NCBI GenBank assembly: GCA_947446645.1
Contig: CANFHA010000002.1
Span: 248,001 to 312,000, forward strand
DNA: 64,000 nucleotides
Origin: Chitinophagaceae bacterium
GTDB taxonomy: Bacteria; Bacteroidota; Bacteroidia; Chitinophagales; Chitinophagaceae
Direction of reading: 5' to 3'
Below the pieces are notes generated by a model. That model searched no databases. It was given only the letters and a program-made list of their open reading frames with translations, and was not told the DNA's origin. Numbering within the stretch: the stretch's first letter is position 1; each line of letters opens with the position of its first letter. Both the position numbers and the translations under genes were made by a program. Of the stretch, positions 1-9,106 are shown one piece after another.

Positions 1-18
1 GAGCGTGCCTACAAATAG
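1..18 (+). CDS. possible 3' tail of an upstream gene
   Basis: Frame 1 is open from the window edge and ends at a TAG at 16-18, reading E-R-A-Y-K-stop. Five codons identify nothing; this is only the most natural reading of the edge. The 110 bases that follow show no other open frame of note. Confidence 0.2.
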   Translation, partial: ERAYK

Positions 19-129
19 GGAAGTCGTATACAGTTGTGGAAAATTTTTTATGGCATTGATTTTGATACAGTTAACTTAGAAGAAGAATGTAAAATCGATT
101 AGCCTATGGTACTCAGCGAAACGTGGTTC

Positions 130-810
130 ATGGAAGGATATATAGATTTTGAACTGCAGAAATATAAGTTGCTTGCCTACCTGCAAGGTGTGAAGAAAAG
201 CTTCAGCGAGACGAAGCTTTACCCCCAGCTATCAGACATTGTCTTTCACTACAATAACCTGAATGCTTTTCGTAATAACAAACAACTGCTGCAGGACCGG
301 TTTCCTAAGAAGCTGGCTGCTTTAGATGTGAGGAAACTGGAAATGGTTTATGAGCGTGTACTTGCTGATGATGAGCTAATGCAGGAGCTTTCGCAGATAA
401 CAGAATTTGCGCTTGACGAAATGAAGGGCACTATAAGCGAGGGTGCTGAGATATATGATTTTGTTGAGAAACAAATGGAGATAGAACCGGTAGGTATAGT
501 GCCTCTATACAAAAATGAGGGTTACGTGTTTATAAGATACGCAAAAGTGGCCGATGTGAGGATCTATAATTTCAATGTGACCCTGTTCGAGCATCAGAAC
601 TCAAAGTACAAGGGGATACGAATGGAGTATATAGACAGCCGTACGAAGAGCCTTGCTAACACTTATGAACAGATAAAGATTGATATAGTGCGTGCATACC
701 GTGCGTTGCCGAACCCTGCCGTGTATAAAGTGGAGTTTCCTATGAGTGTGCCGTTTGATGAGACGCTGCTTCCGGTGGCTAAACGGGTGTTGATGAGGTA
801 CCTGGCGTAG
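130..810 (+). CDS. conserved hypothetical protein, Bacteroidota type
   Basis: No function is recognised. The protein is about 226 residues with no signal peptide or membrane segment, so it is probably cytosolic. It opens with a charged helical stretch (YIDFELQKYKLLAYLQ) followed by a predicted helical N-terminal half and a mixed C-terminal half. An upstream in-frame ATG at 106 would add eight residues; I prefer the ATG at 130 because the stretch beginning MEGYIDFELQKYKLL resembles, from memory, the start of homologues in related genomes. The gene stands alone, upstream of a palindromic repeat array. Confidence 0.7.
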   Translation: MEGYIDFELQKYKLLAYLQGVKKSFSETKLYPQLSDIVFHYNNLNAFRNNKQLLQDRFPKKLAALDVRKLEMVYERVLADDELMQELSQITEFALDEMKGTISEGAEIYDFVEKQMEIEPVGIVPLYKNEGYVFIRYAKVADVRIYNFNVTLFEHQNSKYKGIRMEYIDSRTKSLANTYEQIKIDIVRAYRALPNPAVYKVEFPMSVPFDETLLPVAKRVLMRYLA

Positions 811-842
811 GGCTGTCGGAGTGTGTAGCGCGTGTGCGAGAT

Positions 843-1124
843 GACCACCCCAGCTCTAAAGCATGCTTCGCGATGCTTTAGAGCATCCCCTCCTTGAAAA
901 AAAGGAGGGGAGTGTGTTGCGTAGGCGCGAGGCGACCACCCCAGCTCTAAAGCATGCTTCGCGATGCTTTAGAGCATCCCCTCCTTGAAAAAAGGAGGGG
1001 AGTGGGTTGTGTAGGCGCAAGGCGACCACCCCAGCTCTAAAGCATGCTTCGCGATGCTTTAGAGCATCCCCTCCTTGAAAAAAGGAGGGGAGTGTGTTGT
1101 GTAGGTGCGAGGCGACCACCCCAG
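843..1124. repeat. three tandem 90-bp palindromic repeat units plus partial fourth
   Basis: Units begin at 843, 934 and 1024 with the same GACCACCCCAG opening; the first 11 bases of a fourth copy lie at 1114-1124. Each unit holds two hairpins. In unit 1, GCTCTAAAGCAT (853-864) pairs with 873-884 as a perfect 12-bp stem, and CCCCTCCTT (887-895) pairs with 902-910. Unit 1 is 91 bp because its A-tract has one extra A. Copies are almost identical, implying recent duplication. Short open frames across the array arise from the repeat itself. The array fills the gap between a plus-strand gene and the 3' end of a minus-strand gene, so it could act as a bidirectional transcript end. Confidence 0.85.
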
Positions 1125-1232
1125 TGTGTTTATATAGTGCCGATTGCTCTTATAGAGTTTACACGGCAGCGCAGACTAAAAGAATTAGAGACGGAGGTGC
1201 TACGTCTCTGCACAAGCGGTATATATCTGCGG

Positions 1233-4200
1233 TTATTTTTTTGCAGTTTTGGTTTCGTCTTCGAGTTTCATTTCGTTGTCGTCGAGCTTTTTGTCGATTA
1301 GCAGCAGGCGCGGGTCTATTATGACCTTGTATGGTTTGTCATTTGTAGGGATCGACAATTTTGTTTCGCCGCCTTTTAGTTTGTAGCGGGTGATCTGCGG
1401 AGACGATTTCCTGTCTTTGTATACGCCTATTTCTATGTAGTCGTCTGATGGAACAACGGTTTCCTTGCCGGTAGAGTCTGAGACGATCTTGTGTGATTCA
1501 ATCGTTGCCTCTACAAAGTATTTTTCACCTTCTTTCCTGCTTTTGGCAACGGTGATTTTGTTGTCATATAGTGTGATACGCTCAAAAGCATCGGTAATGA
1601 GGTATTGCAGAGAATCTGGAGTTGAGCGACGTAAAGTAGCCAGAAAGTCCATTGTAGTGGGGTAGGGCGCACCTTTCAGGGCGTATTGCTCTATAAAATT
1701 TTTCAGTGCATGGTTCACGCTGTCTTCCCCAAGGTATTTGTTGAGGGCGTGCATGACAATGCCACCTTTTTGATAGAAGATGTATTGCTGAGAATTATCT
1801 ACCAATGCAAGCGGCTTTTCTTTTTCTGCGTCATTGGAACGGTCCCTGAGGTAGCCATCCATTTCTATATGCAGGAACTTGCGGATGCGGTCTTCGCCGT
1901 ATTCTTTTTCCATCACCATAATGGCACCGTATTGGGCAAAGGTTTCAGACATCATGTTAGAGCCCTCCACATCGGCGCCGATGACCTGGTGGGCGAACCA
2001 CTGGTGGGCTACTTCGTGGGCAGTAACATAGAATGGATAGTCAACATTTTCCTTGCTGCTGTCGTCTACATTGGCAATAAAACCGATGCCCTCTGATGTA
2101 GGTATGGTATTGGGAAATGACTGCGCGAATGTGGCGTAGCGCGGGAACTCCAATATGCGCACCTGTTTGTGCTGGTATGGTGAGAAGTGTGCGGTATAGT
2201 AGGTCAGGGATTTTTTCATACTATTGAACATGCGGTTGAGGTTATACTCATGGCCTTTGTTGTAATAGATCTCCAGGTTTACGTTGTTAAACACTTCTTT
2301 CTTTACTGTGTAGCGGGCAGAAAGGAATGAGTAGAAATTGAGGATCTTATTATCCATTTTGTAGTGGAAATAATGCCTGCCGTTATCCATCCAGTCTTTT
2401 ACGAGGTAGCCCGGGGCAATGGCTGTCTGGTCGGCAACTGTGCTGACGGTGGCATCGAATGTGATGAAGTCGGCATCGCGGGTGAAGAGGCTGCGCTGGT
2501 ATGATGCTGTATCGTTGATGGGGTTTGATGTGCGGCGATAACCAAGGCCGTGTTTTTTGCGGTGATTGTTATCTGATATCTCATAATTACGATCGTAGCC
2601 TATGCTTGGCAAAAAGCTTTCATTGTTTACAAAAGTGCCGTTGTAGATAGGCGTGCTCAGGCCTGTAAAGCTCTGTTTGAAACCTTTGGATACCATATCT
2701 ACGGTAAACGAAAGAACAGTAGTATCACCAGGTTGCAGTGGCTGCGCCAGTTTGTAAATACGGTATGAATACTGGGTGTCATTGCTCATTAGCTGGGAAG
2801 ACCGGGAGAATTTCAGCTCTCTTACTTTTATCCCATCAGGCATAAGGACGTGAACGGAGTCAATAGGCCCTTTGCTTTTGTTTTGCAGTACAAAGGTGCC
2901 TGAAGCATGGAGGCCGCGCTCGTTGGGGAACAGGTCTACGTTGAGGGCTACATCAGTGATCTTAGGCTGAGGGGCATTGCGGAATTTTTTGTACGTTTTT
3001 TCAAACTTAGCCTGAAGCTCCTCCTGCTGAAACTCAGTCATGAATTTGTTCTGCACATTGGTATTGAAATAGATGAAGCCACCTGAACCTATAAACACGA
3101 GCAGGCCAATTGTCACTATTGCCCAAGACCGGGCGTTTGCCTTATTACGGGCATCGGCAAGGCGGAGCTTGAAAGTTTTGGCGGTGCCCCGTGCCCAAAA
3201 CAAGCTGGACAGGGCAGCAAGTACGAGCGCAAAGGCGCTCCAGTAAAGTTTATAGATGAAGTATGGGAATACGGTATGTCCAAAGTGATTCATATCGGAG
3301 TACACAACCCCAGGATCGGATGAGAACACAAACAAGCTGTTTTTTAATACCAGCATGGCGAACGTACCGTTCCAAAAATAGAATAGCGCGACAATGAAGT
3401 AGCCCAGATATTTGTTGGTAACTAGCGACTGAACAAACATAGCGAGGATGGCCAGTAGCCAGATATCAATGAGCTTGAATCCGAACAAGTATTGTATGTA
3501 GAGCAATGGCTCGATATGGGTGTACCCTTTGTATAACTGCACAGCAACGCCGCATACCATAATGAGGGACAACAGGATAACCTGCATGAAGAATATACCG
3601 GCCAGCTTGCTTACATAGAACACCCAGTTAGGCACCGGGAGCGCATCCAGGATATTGTCCATGCGATTGTCGCGCCCACGCCACACTATCTCACCGGTAA
3701 ACATAATGGTGAGGATAGTAAGCAGCAGCTGAAAAACGCCATCGAAATACTCTACTACCTGGTATGTGACGGGGAAAACCGTGGTGTCATAAATCTTTCC
3801 TATCTGCGAAGACACCAGGAATAGGAATAGCATGCCAAACAGGAGTATGATGCGGAAATAGGTGTTTCGTAGTATGGTTTTGCATTCATTGACAGCAAGG
3901 CCAAACAGTATGCGTAGATGTGAGGCGGTATCAAACGATTGGGATACGGGAGGAAGCTCGCTTTTCCTGAAGAATGAGGGGATAAAGGTCATTTTGGGGG
4001 TTTCTGCCGTCTTAGGCGTTTTGAGGAACAGACGGCGCGGCGCGGAAGTAAATGAAAAATAAGAATAGCCAATGATCCATACAATGCAGGAAATGCCCAG
4101 CCAGATAATACGGTTTAATAGGAACAGGCCGGTAAGTGTGTAATGAAGGTGATTTTTCTGATCTGTGCTCCAGTAGCGGCCAAGGGTACTTTTAGCCATA

Positions 4201-4856
4201 TTTCCACGCGGATCTATAAGTGCGGCCATAGTGCGGAAATCCAGCGAGTTGAAAATGGCATTGGAAACACTGAGGACAACAAATATGATAAGCAGGGACA
4301 GCCAGATAACAAAAATATCGCGCGATATAAGGCTGACTGAAAAATAGATGGAGCCGAACAATATGGTGTTAGGAACTATAGTTTGCCAGTAAGTGTGTAT
4401 GTAAGGCAATAACATAAAAGCCTCAATCCGCGAGGAATTGACCCAAGGGGTGGCATAACCGGCCATGAGGCCGAATGCAGGCGCTGAAAGGATAATAAGC
4501 GTAACCAGGAGGCATGCTGAAAAACGGCCAAACAAGTAATCGAACTTTGAGACGGGTGTAGTAAAGATCATGGAGTAGGTGTTGCTCCGGAAATCTTTGA
4601 GCACTGCCGTGCCTATTATGGCTACCATGAGTATGGTGCCTATGTAAAAATCGAGGTTGGAAAAAATGGCATCAATGATAACTGGCGCGTTGGCGTAAAT
4701 TTTTTCACCTCCGAAATTTATATTCACATCAGGGAATGCGCCGCCTACCAGCACTGCCACGAAGAAAGTGACGGCAAATAATATGAAGAAGTAAATGTAG
4801 GTAGAGACCGAAGCCGCAAGCCTGTGTAATTCAAATGCAAATATGGAACCGAACAT
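1233..4856 (-). CDS. ABC-2 type permease fused to M1 family aminopeptidase
   Basis: A 1207-residue fusion. The first ~600 residues are two ABC-2 type permease halves, each with about six hydrophobic segments. After one more membrane segment near residue 600 comes an M1 (gluzincin) peptidase, with the zinc motif HEVAHQW near residue 946 and the downstream glutamate in SETFAQY near 970. The architecture is typical of Bacteroidota 'ABC transporter permease/M1 aminopeptidase' proteins. The peptidase is expected outside the inner membrane, trimming peptides coupled to transport; the substrate is unknown. The ATPase gene lies just upstream on the same strand (end 4878), so the two form an exporter operon. 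The very C-terminus is a charged Asp/Glu/Lys tail. Confidence 0.9.
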   Translation of the reverse strand: MFGSIFAFELHRLAASVSTYIYFFILFAVTFFVAVLVGGAFPDVNINFGGEKIYANAPVIIDAIFSNLDFYIGTILMVAIIGTAVLKDFRSNTYSMIFTTPVSKFDYLFGRFSACLLVTLIILSAPAFGLMAGYATPWVNSSRIEAFMLLPYIHTYWQTIVPNTILFGSIYFSVSLISRDIFVIWLSLLIIFVVLSVSNAIFNSLDFRTMAALIDPRGNMAKSTLGRYWSTDQKNHLHYTLTGLFLLNRIIWLGISCIVWIIGYSYFSFTSAPRRLFLKTPKTAETPKMTFIPSFFRKSELPPVSQSFDTASHLRILFGLAVNECKTILRNTYFRIILLFGMLFLFLVSSQIGKIYDTTVFPVTYQVVEYFDGVFQLLLTILTIMFTGEIVWRGRDNRMDNILDALPVPNWVFYVSKLAGIFFMQVILLSLIMVCGVAVQLYKGYTHIEPLLYIQYLFGFKLIDIWLLAILAMFVQSLVTNKYLGYFIVALFYFWNGTFAMLVLKNSLFVFSSDPGVVYSDMNHFGHTVFPYFIYKLYWSAFALVLAALSSLFWARGTAKTFKLRLADARNKANARSWAIVTIGLLVFIGSGGFIYFNTNVQNKFMTEFQQEELQAKFEKTYKKFRNAPQPKITDVALNVDLFPNERGLHASGTFVLQNKSKGPIDSVHVLMPDGIKVRELKFSRSSQLMSNDTQYSYRIYKLAQPLQPGDTTVLSFTVDMVSKGFKQSFTGLSTPIYNGTFVNNESFLPSIGYDRNYEISDNNHRKKHGLGYRRTSNPINDTASYQRSLFTRDADFITFDATVSTVADQTAIAPGYLVKDWMDNGRHYFHYKMDNKILNFYSFLSARYTVKKEVFNNVNLEIYYNKGHEYNLNRMFNSMKKSLTYYTAHFSPYQHKQVRILEFPRYATFAQSFPNTIPTSEGIGFIANVDDSSKENVDYPFYVTAHEVAHQWFAHQVIGADVEGSNMMSETFAQYGAIMVMEKEYGEDRIRKFLHIEMDGYLRDRSNDAEKEKPLALVDNSQQYIFYQKGGIVMHALNKYLGEDSVNHALKNFIEQYALKGAPYPTTMDFLATLRRSTPDSLQYLITDAFERITLYDNKITVAKSRKEGEKYFVEATIESHKIVSDSTGKETVVPSDDYIEIGVYKDRKSSPQITRYKLKGGETKLSIPTNDKPYKVIIDPRLLLIDKKLDDNEMKLEDETKTAKK

Positions 4857-4877
4857 ATAAGTGTGTTAAAAATGAGA

Positions 4878-5738
4878 TTAGAAGATGTTGGAAAAGTAAA
4901 CGTCTTCAAGAGTGGCGCGTTCACGTTTGAAATCATTGCCGGGATCGGTTTCACTATCGATGAACACCTTCATAGAGCCTGCGGAAAGCTTTGCAAGCAC
5001 CATTTTATAGTTGGCCTGGTATTGTGCCACCTCATCTTTTTTCACGCGCTTGCTCCAGATACGGTTCTCCAGTGCATTAACAAGGTCTTCCGGGTTGCCG
5101 CGCTGCACTACTTTGCCGCCGGCAATGATGGCCATATCGCGGCACAGCTCGCTTACATCTTCTACAATGTGTGTGGATAGAATTATAACAATATTCTCAC
5201 CTATTTCACTAAGCAGATTATTGAACCGGAGACGCTCGGCGGGATCGAGGCCTGCTGTGGGCTCATCAACGATGATGAGCTTCGGACTGCCTATGAGGGC
5301 CTGGGCTATACCAAAGCGCTGCTTCATGCCGCCGGAATACCCACTTAATGATTTCTTTCGGTGGTTATACAGGTTCACTTGTTCCAGCAGCGCCTGCACG
5401 AGCTCTTTACGTTCCTTATCATTAGCTACGCCCTTGAGCCGTGCTATATAGTGGAGCATTTCCTCAGCCGATACCCTGGGGTACACGCCGAACTCCTGCG
5501 GAAGGTAACCGAGTACTTTTCTGAGCTCTTGTTTTTGCTTGCTTACGTTTATATCGCCAAACATTATGGTGCCGGAATCGGCATCCTGCAGGGTGGCGAT
5601 GGTGCGCATGAGTGTGGACTTGCCGGCACCGTTGGGGCCCAGGAGGCCGAACATGCCATTGGAAATAGTCAGTGAAACATCCTGCAGGGCCTTAACGCCG
5701 TTAGGGTATGTCTTGGAGAGATTAGTTATCTGGAGCAT
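4878..5738 (-). CDS. ABC transporter ATP-binding protein
   Basis: A 286-residue cytosolic ABC ATPase. Walker A is GPNGAGKST (about 34-42), the signature is YSGGM (about 134-138), and Walker B is LIIVDEP (about 154-160) followed by TAGLDP; the H-loop is in STHIVED. A TTG three codons upstream (5747) is possible, but ATG at 5738 gives the usual MLQITNLSKTY start. It energises the permease-aminopeptidase encoded 21 bases downstream. Family: drug/lipid/polysaccharide-type exporters paired with ABC-2 permeases. Confidence 0.93.
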   Translation of the reverse strand: MLQITNLSKTYPNGVKALQDVSLTISNGMFGLLGPNGAGKSTLMRTIATLQDADSGTIMFGDINVSKQKQELRKVLGYLPQEFGVYPRVSAEEMLHYIARLKGVANDKERKELVQALLEQVNLYNHRKKSLSGYSGGMKQRFGIAQALIGSPKLIIVDEPTAGLDPAERLRFNNLLSEIGENIVIILSTHIVEDVSELCRDMAIIAGGKVVQRGNPEDLVNALENRIWSKRVKKDEVAQYQANYKMVLAKLSAGSMKVFIDSETDPGNDFKRERATLEDVYFSNIF

Positions 5739-5877
5739 TTGAGTCAAATATTAGCGTCAGCCCGATGGCTTACGGGGCGAAAAATTTGTGTTTATAATAG
5801 TACATCGTTAAAGTAATACTTTAGTTACAAAGCGGGTAAAAAATATTGTAAATTTGAGTAGAGTAGATGTTTGGGAC

Positions 5878-5992
5878 AAAAAATTAAGTGACCGAACGAG
5901 CCAACCACCCCAGGCCGGCGCCAGCGCCGACCATCCCCTCCTAAAAACAGGAGGGGATGTGTTACGTGCTCGTGTTTTCTCACTTAACAATT
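5878..5992. repeat. nested inverted-repeat (MITE-like) intergenic element
   Basis: The gap 5739-6070 contains no gene but a nested palindrome. The outer arms pair TTAAGTG (5884-5890) with CACTTAA (5981-5987), then ACGAGC (5895-5900) with GCTCGT (5968-5973). The core has GGCGC-CA-GCGCC and an 11-bp stem CATCCCCTCCT (5932-5942) with AGGAGGGGATG (5949-5959). Its ACCACCCCAG ... CCCCTCC ... GGAGGGG layout matches the units at 843-1124, so the two belong to one dispersed family. The terminal inverted repeats suggest a non-autonomous mobile element; no target duplication was established. Confidence 0.6.
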
Positions 5993-6070
5993 TCGTTAGT
6001 AGTAGCTTACCCGCTGACCGAAACTCCTTTATCCATCGCTAAAATAAATTGAGAACCTACTTACAACCTG

Positions 6071-7084
6071 ATGATCAACGCCAAACAACGACTAATAGAC
6101 GAACAAACATCGCCGCTGCAGCGGATAATGTGGATATATAACGATAACGAACCTGAGAAGCGGACTTTTGAAAATAATATCTGTGCTTTCCATATAGGCA
6201 AAGGATATTTTCTGAGCGTGGCTCATAACCTGAGGTTGCAGGCAGGTTTTTACAAATCGATAGATGAGGCTATCTATAAAAAAGAATTGTTTCCTATACT
6301 AGATGGCTCACAAACGCGTTTCCTGGACCAGCATTATTTCCTTGATGATTACCGGCAGAAACGCTACCTGAATAGTGTGGACCCTGCAGCACTGCAGAAC
6401 ATTGTGAATATACTGAAGCAAAAGCGCTTTGATACGCGATGGGTAACACTGGCGCAGAAGAATATATGCAAGCCGCATCTTGTGTTCCAGTTCCGGGACA
6501 AGAGCTTTTACAATGATACATCGCTGACGCCAGCCTTTGCGGCTGAAAAGATGCTGTATGATAACGATGCGCGAAAGCATACTTTTCTTGTAGAAGTGGA
6601 ACTGGTAGATGCTTTTTATAGTGCGGATATAGCACTATACCGCATAGTGAACACGCCACAAGAGGTGATAAACAAGATACCGGCAGCAGAGATAGATGTG
6701 CGGTTTCTGGACGAAGATGTGGAGAAACTGTATTGCCTGCAAAGCTCGCCCAGCGGACCTACCGGCCGCCTGCTGAATGAAGCACACATAGAGGGAATGC
6801 TGGATCACTTTGGTATTTTTCATGATGATGTGGGCGGTAACTATGTTTTTGATGGTTACCGCTACCTGATAAAGGGATATTTCCGTTTTGGCTCGTCCGG
6901 TGCTCCGTACCTCTTTTATGATGCAGCTAAGGAAAGGTATGTAGTGAATGCGGTGCAGAGCGAGGCCAGCGGTATACAGCTGTCTATAAAGAACGACAGG
7001 GAGGGTAACTTTCAGTATATAAATGCTATTGCATCGCCGCTGTATATTATAAAGAACGAGCTGGAGAAATACCTGAGCGCATAA
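6071..7084 (+). CDS. trypsin-like serine peptidase (inferred, atypical)
   Basis: A 337-residue protein without signal peptide or membrane segment. All three elements of a chymotrypsin-fold triad can be read in order: SVAHNL (His52), SADIALYRI (Asp186) and FGSSGAP (Ser276), which match the family patterns AAH, DIAL and GxSG[GA]P. The segment after FENNICAFHIGKGYFLSVAHN resembles the first beta-barrel. The ~130-residue insertion between His and Asp is long for the family. It is probably a cytosolic or phage-defence-like protease of unknown target. Without a search this remains an inference from motif order. It is followed by a convergent gene. Confidence 0.6.
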   Translation: MINAKQRLIDEQTSPLQRIMWIYNDNEPEKRTFENNICAFHIGKGYFLSVAHNLRLQAGFYKSIDEAIYKKELFPILDGSQTRFLDQHYFLDDYRQKRYLNSVDPAALQNIVNILKQKRFDTRWVTLAQKNICKPHLVFQFRDKSFYNDTSLTPAFAAEKMLYDNDARKHTFLVEVELVDAFYSADIALYRIVNTPQEVINKIPAAEIDVRFLDEDVEKLYCLQSSPSGPTGRLLNEAHIEGMLDHFGIFHDDVGGNYVFDGYRYLIKGYFRFGSSGAPYLFYDAAKERYVVNAVQSEASGIQLSIKNDREGNFQYINAIASPLYIIKNELEKYLSA

Positions 7085-7092
7085 TAATGCAA

Positions 7093-7800
7093 CTATTTTT
7101 TTGCTGCAAGGCTGTCTTTTTTTAGCCAGGCTTTGTAGTTGCTGCGGATCCACATTTTCATTTCGAGGTCGGAGGCGCTGCGGGCGAAATCGTAGGGCAT
7201 GGGGTAGGTGTTCATGAAGTAGCCCAGTGTGTCGTCGGTGAAGTGGGTGAGTGATGATACGAGGTCGGGTGTGTAGCGGGTATCTATGAACCGCTGCAGG
7301 TCGCGCTGCTCATAATCTGCCTGAAATTTATAGGTACGTTTCGCTTTTTTATTGAATTTTTCAGCCAGTGCGGAGAAGGGGCTCATGACGGGTGAAGGAT
7401 GCTGCCGCGCCAGCTCGGAATGATATACCGCCCGGCGCTCTGCAGAGTCTACCTGGTACTGCGTAAGATTGCGGGAGTGGACCTTGAATTCCTGAAGCTG
7501 GAAGGCCGACTGGGCCATTGCTATATTAAGCGAAGCGACAATTACTGAATTTGGCTTTACCCGCTCTACTGTTTTATAGCCAACAAAGGAGAATGCAATA
7601 ATATTGCCGGGGTTGGCAGCAATACTGTAGTTGCCATGCTCATCGGTATAGGTAACGGCCTGGGTGCGGGTGTTAACGACCGTTACAGGGTATAGCGGCT
7701 TGCGAGTAGCAGAGTCGGTGACCACACCCTGAAGGGTTTGTCCACCAGCTGTGACGGAAACCAATAAAAGTAAAAACGTAAAATACCGCAAGCAAAACAT
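7093..7800 (-). CDS. secreted protein with carboxypeptidase-regulatory-like domain
   Basis: About 235 residues. ATG at 7800 gives a signal peptide (MFCLRYFTFLLLLVSVTAGGQ); an upstream TTG at 7821 would merely lengthen it. Residues ~21-95 form a CarboxypepD_reg-like beta sandwich (LQGVVTDSATRKPL ... GNYSIAA ... AFSFVGYKTVERV), the module that also starts SusC/TonB-dependent receptors. The rest is charged and helical with no recognised domain. Probably periplasmic or outer-membrane associated; exact role unknown. Confidence 0.8.
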   Translation of the reverse strand: MFCLRYFTFLLLLVSVTAGGQTLQGVVTDSATRKPLYPVTVVNTRTQAVTYTDEHGNYSIAANPGNIIAFSFVGYKTVERVKPNSVIVASLNIAMAQSAFQLQEFKVHSRNLTQYQVDSAERRAVYHSELARQHPSPVMSPFSALAEKFNKKAKRTYKFQADYEQRDLQRFIDTRYTPDLVSSLTHFTDDTLGYFMNTYPMPYDFARSASDLEMKMWIRSNYKAWLKKDSLAAKK

Positions 7801-7890
7801 GTATAGCGCCAAAACTAGCAACCATTATTGTATATGCTCTATGGCAAGTAACAATTTGGGAATACTTTAAGATTACGAAATATTTGTTGG

Positions 7891-8343
7891 CTATATGACG
7901 CTTTCGATCTGGTATGTGCGCCCGTTGAACTCAAATTTGTGACCTGCTTTGTTGCCTGCTAATTTTTCACCAATTGGAGATTCCTGCGAAACCGCATAGT
8001 AGGTAACATCATCTGCCTTGATCTTTCCTGCACCAATTGCGATGTAGTAGCTGCCATTGTTAGTGCGCACTACCGAGCCCGGTATAACAGTGCTGCTGAC
8101 TTGCTCTGGTATTATGCGCTCAAGTGCCTGTTTCAGCTTGTTCAGCTCATTCAGCCGGGTAATATTCAGGTCGATATCCTGCTGTATGGTTTCAACGCCG
8201 GTCTCATATTTATCTCCGGCGCTGCTCTTGGTTTCGTTGGCAGTGGCTTCCCTGGCTTCTGCTATTGCGGCTTTTATTTCTGTTTCGCGACTGGCTATGT
8301 ATTGGCTGCAGAGCAGGTAAAGTTGTTGTTTTAATTTCGACAC
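7891..8343 (-). CDS. GreA/GreB-like transcription elongation factor family protein
   Basis: A 150-residue protein starting with GTG. The first ~75 residues are helical and charged, consistent with the Gre coiled coil (ETEIKAAIAEAREA ... NITRLNELNKLKQALE). The C-terminal half has the FKBP-like Gre signature VSQESPIGEKLAGNKAGHKFEF followed by a short strand. GreA proteins are usually ~158 residues, so the length fits, but the N-terminal acidic tip sequence is divergent, so transcript-cleavage activity is uncertain. Relatives are sometimes misannotated as 3-oxoacyl-ACP synthase. Confidence 0.7.
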   Translation of the reverse strand: MSKLKQQLYLLCSQYIASRETEIKAAIAEAREATANETKSSAGDKYETGVETIQQDIDLNITRLNELNKLKQALERIIPEQVSSTVIPGSVVRTNNGSYYIAIGAGKIKADDVTYYAVSQESPIGEKLAGNKAGHKFEFNGRTYQIESVI

Positions 8344-8579
8344 TGTATTAAGGAGAGTTGGGGGTTATTAATCTGGCGTTTATTTCTATAAATGATAAAG
8401 AACATCCGTTTTCGGTCAATTACATTGATAACCGAGGGGCGCGTATCTGACTGTCTTTAGAGCATCTGCCCGACCAAAGAAAAGAGATATACGAGGCTGA
8501 ACTGAAAATGTTCTCATCTTTAGCAATTTATTAGCTGTGAAATTACGACAAATAGCCAATTTTGAGGTTTATTTGCACC

Positions 8580-9065
8580 ATGGGAATTTCAATGCGATTG
8601 ATACAAAACGAAGACAACGCAACTATAGCCGCTATTATCCGTTCAGGGCTTGAAGAGTTTAATGCCAATAAGCCCGGAACTGTATATTTTGATCCTACTA
8701 CTGATGATATGTATTCGCTGTTCTCAGAGCCGTTTTCTGAATACTGGGTATTGGAGGAAGACGGCAAAGTGGTGGGCGGAAGCGGAGTGTTCCCAACCGA
8801 GGGATTGCCTAATGGCTGGTGCGAGCTGGTGAAGCTATACCTGATGCCGGAAGCACGGAGGAAGGGCTATGGCAAAATGCTGATAGAAAAGTGTATTGAA
8901 TCTGCCACATCTTTCGGGTATGAGCAAATGTACCTGGAGACTATGCCTGAACTGAGCAAGGCACGCGGGCTATACGAAAAATGTGGTTTTACCTACCTTG
9001 ACGGACCAATGGGTAATTCAGGCCATTTTGGATGTGATCTGTGGATGGTGAAGGAACTGGACTAA
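8580..9065 (+). CDS. GNAT family N-acetyltransferase
   Basis: About 161 residues from the first ATG (8580); ATG at 8592 (MRLIQNED) is equally plausible. The acetyl-CoA binding motif A is visible as VKLYLMPEARRKGYGKMLIEKCIE, matching the R/Q-x-x-G-x-G/A pattern, followed by YLETMPELSKARGLYEKCGF. Substrate unknown. It stands alone between two minus-strand genes, after a 240-bp gap in which nothing certain is seen. Confidence 0.88.
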   Translation: MGISMRLIQNEDNATIAAIIRSGLEEFNANKPGTVYFDPTTDDMYSLFSEPFSEYWVLEEDGKVVGGSGVFPTEGLPNGWCELVKLYLMPEARRKGYGKMLIEKCIESATSFGYEQMYLETMPELSKARGLYEKCGFTYLDGPMGNSGHFGCDLWMVKELD

Positions 9066-9106
9066 GATTTAAGGACCATTGAAGAGGGTACGCGAGTATC
9101 TTTCTT

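Noticed and set aside
856..1119. 87-residue minus-strand ORF
   Set aside because: It is an artefact of translating the tandem repeat; the same peptide recurs with the repeat period and has no start signals.
843..1124. Possible CRISPR array
   Set aside because: The whole 90-bp unit, not just a short repeat, is identical between copies; there are no unique spacers and no cas genes.
5011..5451. 146-residue plus-strand ORF
   Set aside because: Lies wholly antisense to the conserved ABC ATPase motifs.
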